Translations under genes and position numbers: made by a program
Origin: Siphonodentalium dalli
Taxonomy: Eukaryota; Mollusca; Scaphopoda; Gadilida; Siphonodentaliidae
Reading direction: 5' to 3'
Assembly (NCBI GenBank): GCA_032622095.1
Contig: CP136063.1
Location: forward strand, 275,337,426-275,401,425
DNA length: 64,000 nt
The notes under the pieces: model-generated
Told to the model about the DNA's origin: nothing
The model's input: only the letters and a program-made list of their open reading frames with translations
Database searches by the model: none
In this document: piece by piece, positions 55,263-64,000 of the stretch
How the letters are laid out: every line of letters begins with the position of its first letter
How positions within the stretch are numbered: position 1 is the first letter of the stretch

Positions 55263-56339
55263 AAGGGCCAGACGCGCATTTTGCACAAATCCAGCCAAAA
55301 ATGGCAAGAGATTCTCAACAAAGTATTTCTCTGGATCTATCCGACGAACAATCTTGGAAGTTCACATATCATCGTCTTCGTTGTAAATATAATCTGAACA
55401 AGTATTAAGAGGCTACAAAACCAATGTCTTTTAATACATTTGAGAGGTTAAAACATATTTTGTTGTCCCTTTCGGTACCAAGAACTGCCAGAATAATACA
55501 TAATTTCACACAAAACTACAATCACCAAATAACTTATGGTCTTGGCTCTATGACAGGAGGCTTCGTTTATATCATTATATTGAGTTAAAATTTCAATTGC
55601 ATATTTATACCATCATATATACCCCCATAAATTATAATGAAGAATAAAGCAGTCACAACTATTCCAGCATAACAAATGTTGATATGCAGTGTGGTCCACT
55701 CAAGCAGGGAGCAATCAACTGGAATTAGGACATATAGCTATGGTGGTCAGCTTTAATTTGGTTATGAACATATGACCCAGAACTCATCTGACCCCAATAT
55801 TTGATTGATCAACAGGCATGACATGCAAATTCAAATATAGAAAATTACATTTGGGTAGTTGCGTTTCTAAATGAAAATATTAAATTAATTTCTCGAATCA
55901 AGAATAATTAAGTCTCCTCTAATGATCTTCAGTATGATATCATGGCTATATATGAACTGCACTTTTGAAAAACAATTATTTTACAGAAGTTTATGGTACC
56001 TGAAAACAATGAAATTTTAAATAATGTTCATGCTATATATATAAGTAACGTGAATGAAGTTACAGTTTCCAACGAGGTGATGGTTTTTAAATATTGTGTC
56101 ACAATAATCGCTTGTATCAAATTAAACAAATAAAATCCTGACCGATTTTGAGAAGAAAAACGGATTATTTTTCTTGATTCTTCGTCCCCCGATCCAAATC
56201 ACGTTTGTGCAACACTAAAACATTTTGGTACACCTGGCACTATTTCCTGTAATAGGTTCATGGTGTAATAAAGTAGTACCATGGATATAGGCAGGTACGA
56301 GCTTCGCTTGATGAACTCCATTAGGGTGTACAACAGGGA
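55263..56339. other. No gene recognised
   Basis: AT-rich DNA, with short frames only. Confidence 0.4.
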
Positions 56340-56585
56340 AATTCTAACTGCACCACACATTGAACCGGCCGTTATGTTAATACAGAGAATGACACAAAGT
56401 GTGCTAATGGGTTTGCATATACGGCACGAATACAAGCGCCGAAGGAAAGAACGAGAGATGTAGCATCTAGTTCTATCCTTCCGCGATGGCACAAGTGCCG
56501 TATCGACAAACCCATCAATAACACACGAGTCGTTCTGTGTTATTGCACACCACCCGTCGTAGAATCCATGAATAAATAACAGACA
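56340..56585. mobile_element. Large imperfect foldback
   Basis: GGGTTTGCATATACGGCACG and GCCGAAGGAAAGAACG on the left pair with CTATCCTTCCGCGATGGCAC and GTGCCGTATCGACAAACCC on the right. Pairing continues outward through TTAATACAGAGAATGAC and GTCGTTCTGTGTTATTG. The 138-codon minus frame (56199-56615) and the plus frame at 56281-56463 span this palindrome. I treat them as by-products. Confidence 0.6.
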
Positions 56586-56758
56586 GACTGATATATATAA
56601 GGTTAATTCAGGCATATAGATAGGGCTTCTTTTTTCGTGTGTGAATATTCTTTAATTTTATAGTTCCGATTTCGTGGTTGAGGGGGGGACATCATTTATG
56701 TCGTGTGACGTCAAAGGGGAACGTATGGAACAGCAGTATCACTGTAATTCTAGAAACA

Positions 56759-56790
56759 AGCGTGTAATAACAGAAGAAGAAGAAGAAGAA
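56759..56790. repeat. (GAA)n microsatellite
   Basis: AACAGAAGAAGAAGAAGAAG and onward, about six triplets. Confidence 0.9.
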
Positions 56791-57386
56791 TCGAGTCGCT
56801 TCGTTCCTTCATTATCATAAAGCGAAATGATCGAGACAGCAAGTTCACCCATAAGAGTTCATTGAATGGCAGGAAATCTGAGATTATAATGCGCACTATT
56901 CTCTGTCAGACCATCTGAAGTGACAAGACGTGTTGTCAAAAAAAGACACGACACGGACCGACCCTGGGATTCTGTGATTTTTCGCGGGATAATCACGCCT
57001 GACATATTACACTATCGTGATGCAGCGGTACACTGTGTGGTGAATGGGACAATTGGGTTTAATATAATAATGGCTTTCTCTCCATCGACGGTTGCCCCGA
57101 GGGGGACCAGTCTGTCACGGGTCATTTGCATACTGGATCATTATAATATTGCATTCCTTCATCTGCTGTCATGAACCATTCAAAAATTACTATGTTATGA
57201 TCAAAGAGGGGGTGTACGCGCCTCTATTATCGACCTCTGACGTGACAAGCCCTCTAGGTATTCTGAATCAGAGTTGTATTCACGGAAGCTTATGTCAGGG
57301 CCGCTATCTGATTATTATATTCTCATAATCATATGACAATAAAGGAACTTAATACGTGAAGTCAAAATCATATATGTCAAGACAAC
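56791..57386. other. No gene recognised
   Basis: Plus frames at 56920-57174 and 57092-57328 overlap and have no domain. Confidence 0.35.
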
Positions 57387-57575
57387 CATATTTCGTTTAG
57401 TTCAACTTTAATATCTGTTAAATAGCATAGCAACAATTTATGTTTTTTTAATTTATGAGTGTCCTATTTAATGAAATGCTTTACTGCTAAGCCATCAATT
57501 AAAGGTACTCAATCCGATTCGATGGTCCCCATATCATCAGATTCCAACGACAGCATTTTGTTAAATGCCGCTTCA
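57387..57575. repeat. Diverged dispersed repeat, partner of 230-318
   Basis: TTAAAGGTACTCAATCCGAT and GGTCCCCATATCATC are the complement of the 230-318 repeat. CCATATTTCGTTTAG at the start matches 132-145 in direct orientation. Element limits are unclear. Confidence 0.4.
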
Positions 57576-57743
57576 GTTATTATAATCGAGCAATTGCCCA
57601 AAAATAATGCTAAACAGATTCAACTTTAGTATAAAATTGCCAAAAGCCTGTTATTTATCAACATCTTGTTCAACGAAATTGTGCCGGTTTGTCAGATACC
57701 TGACACAAAAAAGCCACTTGATTTTAGAGTTATCCATCATGTA

Positions 57744-57847
57744 CAGTAATGCTCTAATTAATCAACAAGCCATATTTCCGACTAAATCCTGAAAAGTTAC
57801 CCATAATTCTGCTGTGGTTAAGAGGTCGATTAATTAGAGCATTACTG
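57744..57847. mobile_element. Foldback MITE with CAGTAATG ends, copy 2 (G family)
   Basis: 104 bp flanked by TA: CAGTAATGCTCTAATTAATC ... GATTAATTAGAGCATTACTG. It shares the loop CAACAAGCCATATTTCCGAC and TTACCCATAATTCTGCTGTG with the copy at 18401. The left inner arm (ACCACAGCAGAATTATGGG) is deleted, leaving unequal arms. Confidence 0.85.
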
Positions 57848-57945
57848 TATATAGACAGAATTTGGAAGCTCGAATAAACCATATCCGTTTAATTAGAGAA
57901 TGTTGATATCCCAACAAAGACAATTAGATTTGTTGGCTTTTATGT

Positions 57946-59215
57946 TGGTTACGTAGCGTTTTTCCGAAGACCCATAACTCCGAAGGTCCGATTCTCCGAA
58001 GGTCCGATTCTCCGACGCCCCGATTCTCCGAAAGCCCATAACTCCGACGTCCCGATTTATCGAAATCCCATAACTCCGAAGACCCATAACTCCGAAAGCC
58101 CATAACTCCGAAGGCCTATAACTCAGAAGGGCCGATTCCCCGAAGGTCCGATTCTCCGAAGATCCGATTCTCCGAAGATCATGTTTTATCGCTTATTAAA
58201 TAGTGTACAGTCCAGTGGCGGAGTCAATGGGGCCCTATTGAAGACCGCCCCCCCCCCCCCAAAAAAACATGTCAAATGTCATGTAAACGTCAGGAAATCC
58301 CTCCTAGGCATTCAAATATTCACAGTGTTCCTGCCCAGGGGAGCCCCCGGACCAACGATTGTGGGGCGACCCCTCCCATGTATGCGCTCCCCAAATCAGG
58401 CCTTCGTGATATGCTTTCGGCATATCATATGCATGATATATCCCCCACATATCCCCCACATATATGCTAATTAATGTGCACCCCTATAAATGGGAACCCT
58501 GACTCCGCCACTGGTGTGCACCGGGTATATTATAACGAAACGCTGCAAGAATGTCAGAGTAGCCTAACATGTACAGGGGCGACAAGTTCTTCCCCGTTTA
58601 CCCCTGTACATTTTACTCTGGCATCTCATGGGCCAACGTAACGTTATAGTATCTGGTGTATAGTCAGTGACGGGACAGGATTCCCATTTAGGTGGGGGCA
58701 GTAGGAAAAGTTTGAATATTTTGATTTCCGGGCGTTTACATGACATTGGACATGTTTTGGTAGGGGCCCATATTGTCTGAAATAGCAAGTAGAGGTTTAA
58801 TGGGGGCAGTGGGAATTTTGGGACCCCTTGGCTTCGCCACTGGACTGTACACTATTTAGTAAACGATAATACCCCGATAAAACAAATTCTTCGGAAAATC
58901 GGACCTTCGGAGAATCGGACCTTCGGAGTTATGGGCCGTCGGAGAATCGGGCCTTCGGAGTTATAGGTCTTCGGAGAATCGGCCCTTCGGAGTTATAGGT
59001 CTTCGGAGTTATAGGTCTTCGGAGAATCGGCCCTTCGGAGTTATGGGCTTTCGGAGAATCGGATCTTCGGAGTTATGGACCGTCGGAGAATCGGGTCTTC
59101 GGGGTTATGGGCCGTCGGAGAATCGGGTCTTCGGAGTTGTGGGCCGTCTGAGAATCGGGTCTTCGGAGTTGTGGGCCTTCGTAGTAATAGGTCTTCGGAA
59201 AACCGGTCTGACACC
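57946..59215. mobile_element. Foldback (FB-like) element with 16-bp-repeat arms
   Basis: The left arm (57963-58179) is a string of 16-bp units of two types, TCCGAAGGTCCGATTC and TCCGAAGACCCATAAC. The right arm (58888-59206) is the same in inverse (GGAGAATCGGACCTTC, GGAGTTATGGGTCTTC types). Inside, TAGTGTACAGTCCAGTGGCG is answered by CGCCACTGGACTGTACACTA. TTTATGTT occurs exactly at 57938-57945 and 59216-59223, outside both arms, a likely 8-bp target duplication. Arms of short subrepeats are typical of Drosophila FB-type elements. No transposase is present. The minus frame 57893-58087 and plus frame 59043-59225 are artefacts. Confidence 0.8.
58216..58514. mobile_element. Nested CAGTGGCGGA-ended element in the FB centre
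   Basis: CAGTGGCGGAGTCA at the left and TGACTCCGCCACTG at 58501-58514 form terminal inverted repeats. A C-run lies near 58248-58260. A further copy of the end (TTGGCTTCGCCACTG) lies at about 58829-58845, and ACATGTCAAATGTCATGTAA (58267) is mirrored near 58736-58756. The centre is therefore itself a compound palindrome. CAGTGGCGGA ends recall hAT-like MITEs (inference). Confidence 0.5.
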
Positions 59216-59395
59216 TTTATGTTAGGTTTGGTGTTTATGAGTTAAATGAGTCCTATTATTATCAGCCTGTTCTCATATTGAACTTATTTCAAAAACACAA
59301 GTAAGCCCACATCGACATTATCTGAATCCGAATCGACTTAACATATGTACACTCGTTGTAATGCAGCGATAAAAATGAATAACGGGTATAAGTCA

Positions 59396-59491
59396 CAGGT
59401 CCCCAGAATAAAATTGAATCCACCCCAGTAATACTACAATCTACAGGATTAAGTTTTACTGGGGTGGGGTAAATTTTAATCTGGGAACCTG
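59396..59491. mobile_element. Foldback MITE, CAGGTCCCCAG ends
   Basis: CAGGTCCCCAGAATAAAATT and CCACCCCAGTAA pair with TTTACTGGGGTGGGG and TTTTAATCTGGGAACCTG. It is 96 bp with a loop of about 20 bp. It is the only copy in the window. Confidence 0.75.
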
Positions 59492-60408
59492 TCATAGAAG
59501 TCCACTATGGGGTTAATATTTAGGTCCAATTTGAACATATGTGAATATTTAGGTCCAATATTAACATATGATGGAGTTACCATCTCATTTGTAATACCAT
59601 TTGCATATAATTCACCGAATATGTTATCCATTTCTGCAATTTTGTTGCCGGCCAAGTTTAAAAACCAAAATATCAGATAATTCAGAAAATTGAAACTAAA
59701 CAAAGCATAATAATTACAAACTAATTACAAAAATATAAGTCAGGCAGTTGAATAATGCGAAAATAATATCTGGTATATTTAGAGATCGATCCAACTTGAC
59801 ACTGCAAGTGTGTTCCATTGAACCGCAATTTAAACTGTAAAATAGGTCTATATGCGGTATGGTAATATAAGCACTGATTTGCATATTTCTTTGAAATGGT
59901 GTTATTTGGCAACCACAACGCAGTACAGTATACCAAGACCAAGAAAGGAAGCCAAACATATGGTTCATGAGAGGAACTGCTGATTACCTGTCAGCAAATG
60001 TAGGGATTCGTTGATATTCGGAGATGTTATTGCTGACATTTGACCTGAAACTTCTCAAGCAAAAGTTTGGCCAAATGAAATTTGCTTTGGTTCTTTCCGA
60101 AACAAAAACGACAATTGACTAACCCTGCAGACAGGTATACATTAAACGGCAAAAAAATGCCAAATTCATAAGCAATTTTCCTGCTCTTTTCAATTTTTTG
60201 CATATAAGCGAGATAAAGCCCTTTATTTCGATCATACCTGACATACCTGGAATATAATAATAAGGAGCGCTCTTTATTCCTCAACGGAAGAAATGTCGGA
60301 ACCAGATTTTACTAAATTCTTACTCTCTTGAATATTTTTGTTTCTGTGAATAAACACAGCATAGCAGTACTTATCGACTTATTTTCGAATCTTGTATGTG
60401 AAAAGTTA
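59492..60408. other. No gene recognised
   Basis: AGGTCCAATTTGAACATATG and AGGTCCAATATTAACATATG form a tandem pair at 59522-59570. Minus frames at 59476-59703, 59714-59968 and 60027-60284 have no domain. Confidence 0.35.
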
Positions 60409-61150
60409 CTGTAACTTTATGTATACGCCTGTGATATCCTGAGAAACTGTATACGCGTTTATGAGATCATGGGTACCTTTGTGCACGTTTGGTTGATCCT
60501 GTGTAACTTTATGCACGTTTTTGGATATCATGTGTAACTTTATGCACGTCTAGGTGATCATGTGTAACTTTATGCAAGTCTAGGTGATCCTGTGTAACTG
60601 TATGCACGTTTTGGATATCATGTGTAACTGTATGCACGTCTAGGTGACCATGTGTAACTTTCTGCACGTTTTTGGATATCATGTGTAACTTTATATATGC
60701 ACGTCTAGGTGATCCTGTGTAACTTTAAACACGTTTTGGGATAGCATATGTAACTTTATGCACGTCTATGTGATCCTGTGTAACTTTATGCACGTTTTGG
60801 GATATCATGTGTAACTTTATGTACGTCTAGGTGATCCTGTGTAACTTTATGCGCGTTTGGGATATCATGTGTAACTTTATGCACGTCTAGGTGATCCTGT
60901 GTAACTTTATGCGCGTTTTGGGATATCATGTGTAACTTTATGCACGTCTAGGTGATCCTGTGTAACTTTATGCGCGTTTGGGATATCATGTGTAACTTTA
61001 TACACGTCTGTGTGATCCCATGTAACATTATGCACGTGTGTTGGATCCTGTGTAACGTTATGCACGTGTGTGGGATCCTGTGTAACGTTATGCACGTGTG
61101 TGGGATCCTGTCTAACGTTATGCACGTATGTGGGATCCTGTCTAACTTTT
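60409..61150 (+). repeat. ~30-bp minisatellite, first block, alternating types
   Basis: Units read TGTGTAACTTTATGCACG followed by either TCTAGGTGATCC or TTTTGGGATATCA. The two types alternate for much of the block. From about 61020 they give way to a run of TGTGTGGGATCC units. Because 30 is a multiple of 3, decapeptide-repeat frames appear on both strands; these are artefacts. Confidence 0.93.
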
Positions 61151-61345
61151 TATTACATATCTATCAACGTAATTCGCATGATCGCACGTGTATCCAGCCG
61201 TGTGATAATTCTCAGAATCGCACTAGTGCAATCTGTCGACGGAACTATTTCATTCAGTGTTAAAACTGAATTAAATTCACATTTTCTGTACCGGAGATGT
61301 ACGATTGTGAGTCAACTTACTATGGTACTGAGATATGTAATAAAA

Positions 61346-61509
61346 ATAGAACCGCATGAGTGTCTAGATTTTGACGAATTATCGCACTCGATTTGTTGGC
61401 GGAACGCGATACCTCTCGTTCGGGACTGCGTCCCGCACTCACGGTATCGCTCCGCCAACAAATCTCGTGCGATAATTTCGTCAAAATCCAGACATTCATG
61501 CGGTTCTAT
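61346..61509. mobile_element. Foldback element inside the 30-bp array
   Basis: ATAGAACCGCATGAGTGTCT, GATTTTGACGAATTATCGCA and TTGTTGGCGGAACG pair with CGCTCCGCCAACAAATC, GTGCGATAATTTCGTCAAAA and GACATTCATGCGGTTCTAT. It is 164 bp with a ~30-bp centre holding GGGACTGCGTCCC. It lies in a 360-bp stretch (61151-61510) that interrupts the array. Confidence 0.8.
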
Positions 61510-61838
61510 CTATATGCACGTCGACCGTCTAGGTGATCACGTATAATTTTATGCATGTATATATGTGGGATATTGTGTAACTTTATGCACGTCTGAGAGA
61601 TCCTGTGTAACTTTATGCACGTCTATGTGATCCTGTGTAACTTTATGCACGTCTATGTGATCCTGTGTAACTTTATGCACGTCTAGGTAATCCTGTGAAA
61701 CTTTATGCACGTTTGGGATATCATGTGTAATTTTATGCATGTCTGTCAGATCCTGTGTAACTTTATTCACGTCTGGGTGATCCTGTGTAACTCTACGCAC
61801 ATTTTTGGAAATCATGTGTAACTTTGTGCACGTCCATG
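61510..61838 (+). repeat. ~30-bp minisatellite, second block
   Basis: Resumes with CGTCTAGGTGATCACGTATA and continues for about 11 units of the TGTGTAACTTTATGCACG type to about 61838. It is in phase with the first block in sense and composition. Confidence 0.93.
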
Positions 61839-63400
61839 CAAACCATACATTTGTTTGGCCTCGGATCGTCAGCACCTATGATAGCCCATGTAGTGGCATA
61901 GCGATACATAGGACTGATTAGTCAAAGTGCCACAGTTTAGTGGTGACCAGATAACATACACCGGTATATGACTATTCCTCTAGTTTACCTGTGTCGTTGG
62001 ATTTGGGAGGAATTTGCGAGTCATCTGGGGCAGTGTATTCTACATATCTATCCCGAAATTGGGACACCAGTGCTCTTGTCTCTATTGATGTCTAGAATAT
62101 TCATATTATTTATCCGTATTGTGGTGGTCAATTTCAAGAGAAGTCACTGTACTCTAACAGCAGTGAAAAGCGTGACCTACACGTATATCTAGCAATGGCA
62201 ATATATTCTTATCCTGGGACTGGGCTACCCAAATACAAATTCCAGCAGTGGTCGGCCAAGTTAACCATATCCAGAACATGCATGGCTGCCATTAGCTGAC
62301 CATAGAGTACTTCTGCAGTGGTGACCAGATTACCTATATCCGATATCCTGGAATTATGGTGCAGATCGAGTGCACCAATATCACCCATGCACATCAATAT
62401 TCCGTAAATTTGTGGCCACAATAAATGTATTATTGTCTCAGTTTTATCGAAGTTTATTAAATGATCACTATATTGTGCAGTGTATTGATTGTATGTTGTT
62501 TATATATATGATGTTTATATGCGAAGTTAGGAATTTATCTCATGTATGTTGTGTGCGAGGTAACTCTATTTTAGAAGTGATAATCCGATTTAGACTACTG
62601 ATATCTTCGCCCTGTGCATATTGGCGCCACACGTCAGCTCATCGGTCTGTGGTCGCTAAAGTGAACACTCAGACACGTATATATATACAAACACCGACAT
62701 GATTTGTACTTGACGGTTTTCGGTCCAATAAACGACACTATATACATGTGGGGTATAAGCCAGGGAATTCTGTTTTGCACACAATCCCCAAAAACACATC
62801 ACGCTCCTTCAACATGTGTACTATGAGAAACTATAAATAACATGCATGCATGAACTTGAGTTGGGGATGAGGGATTAAATGTCAAACATTTAACAAAATA
62901 CGAATACTCAAATTTGAGTATTATCCCACAGTACACAACATGTGTGGTCAATATCATCACTATCGAAGTCATGTCATCGTCACCATTGATAGGAATATGG
63001 AAAATGTCGATCGACACGAACGACTGATACCCAACCAAATATTACATGCCAAAATCCCCCAATTCAATGTCTGGTGGTTCTTGATGATTTAACATTTATA
63101 CAGAAATAAGGATTAGATCAAACTTACTCTTTCGGCGTAGAATTCCTTCAGTTTCTTTTCTTTTTTTCAATATGGAGGTGGTCGAGGCCTTGTAGAAATA
63201 GAGGCGTCTTATAAACATGTAATAGTAGGGTTAGACACTGTGTTAGACAGAACAATCAGAGCGAACAAAGATAGAAACATAAAGTCAATATAATATCATA
63301 ACAACAAAGCAAAACAATCCATCAAGGAAGCTCAACAGTTCAGACAACATTATAAAATCGACAATTTACATGTACAACTGAGTGACAAACCAACTGAAGA
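61839..63400. other. No gene recognised
   Basis: CAGTGGTCGGCCAAGTTAAC and CAGTGGTGACCAGATTACC (62244-62335), with TAGTGGTGACCAGATAAC at 61940, look like related ~80-bp degenerate repeats. A 110-codon plus frame (62370-62702) has no domain. Confidence 0.35.
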
Positions 63401-63722
63401 AGCATAAAGCCAAGCTCCATGCAGAGTTCAGTCCCCTAAGCAGGACTAACCGCTGCCGCACCTACACGTAATGTGAAGAAATGTCGCATTTATTTTTTGA
63501 GATTTTTTGTAGGTTACAATTCATTCTGCATTATTCTGAGAAACTGAACTGTCCATGTTCATTTGAAAATGGTCTAGATCAAGTCAGAGTGAATTGTAAC
63601 TGGCAAAACACTTCAATAAAAAATGTTAGATTTTATTGAGAAAATACATGTGCCGGCAGTGTTCAGACATCGCGTAGCGATGGGGCTGAACTCTGGTTTG
63701 CAGCTTGGCATAAAGCATGATA
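63401..63722. mobile_element. Foldback MITE, GCCAAGCT ends
   Basis: GCATAAAGCCAAGCTCCATG then CAGAGTTCAGTCCCC on the left is answered by GGGGCTGAACTCTGGTTTGC and AGCTTGGCATAAAGC on the right. A nested inner pair, GGTTACAATTCATTCTG and AGAGTGAATTGTAAC, lies at 63516 and 63587. About 320 bp; no coding frame. Confidence 0.7.
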
Positions 63723-64000
63723 TATGAAATGAAACAGGATATGAACGAGAAAAGACAATAATTAAATGTACCAGGATAAACTTATATATGTATGGACAAC
63801 ATTATAACTTCTAAGTACATGAATAATTCAAACATAGATCAAGATGAGTCATATCGATTGTTGCAACTTGTGAACCAGAGTCCAGAAACAGTGGAGCAGA
63901 TTATTTCGACTTAACCTGTGTTAGCACCAAAACTAGATGATACATAATAATGTACATGCATGTAGCGAAGTATGCATATCTGCATTTGAATAACGTGCAG
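63723..64000. other. No gene recognised to window end
   Basis: AT-rich DNA without visible repeat or frame. Confidence 0.4.

Noticed and set aside
56199-56615. 138-codon minus frame as a gene
   Set aside because: It spans a long imperfect palindrome, so openness on both strands is linked. No domain was found.
60907-61125. Histidine/valine decapeptide repeat protein
   Set aside because: Artefact of a 30-bp minisatellite unit.

Overview
The window is AT-rich eukaryotic DNA from an animal genome, most likely a marine invertebrate and probably a mollusc. The evidence is the type of non-LTR retrotransposon relics, the GATTGATTGATGG-TTTAACGTCG dispersed repeat, tRNA-derived SINE heads, and a very high load of foldback elements and minisatellites. 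I could not find a convincing host protein gene, a true tRNA gene or an rRNA gene. Almost every long open frame lies in a retrotransposon relic or is an artefact of a stop-free tandem array. The species is an inference, not a reading.

Layout. 1-4.2 kb: a foldback MITE pair (381, 4057) around a LINE ORF2 relic (820-2190, minus) and a 28-bp minisatellite of exactly 56 units (2271-3838). 4.2-12 kb: sparse DNA with a LINE tail (6.83 kb), a TA-flanked MITE (8476-9253), the first TTAA-flanked MITE pair (9475-9923) and a SINE head. 12-20.7 kb: a LINE ORF1 relic with two zinc knuckles (12.36-13.4 kb, minus), two copies of a ~290-bp SINE-like repeat, several palindrome-bearing MITEs, and a LINE 3' end (19.9-20.7 kb). 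20.7-24 kb: a second TA-flanked MITE, GGTTC/GAACC repeats, a 41-bp minisatellite (22374-23793) and a LINE-tail insertion with a clean target duplication. 24-37 kb: mostly featureless, with TTAA MITEs, a G-rich CATGGGCGCGCT minisatellite (31.3-31.7 kb), a (CAT)n tract and near-perfect foldbacks. 37-44 kb: a LINE RT relic (minus), a cluster of TTAA MITEs, a two-type 53-bp minisatellite (40797-42055) and a GTGACCC-ended MITE that carries the same palindromes. 44-64 kb: SINEs, a 29-bp minisatellite inside a rearranged duplication, another MITE pair sharing one TTAA (54012), a 51-bp array, a foldback element with 16-bp-repeat arms (57946-59215), and a 30-bp array split by a foldback.

The most unusual signal is a 67-bp hairpin module: a 32-bp stem with one mismatch and a 3-nt loop. 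About 21 intact or decayed copies occur here. They sit singly or as head-to-head pairs inside at least four MITE families with different terminal repeats. Two versions of the core differ on both arms yet still pair. Three TTAA-ended families (A, B, C) look piggyBac-like (TTAACCCT ends). The fourth carrier (F) does not. A further TTAA family (D) lacks the module but twice shares a single TTAA with an A copy. Letters A, B, C, D, E, F, G, H, K and S are my own working names for repeat families within this window.
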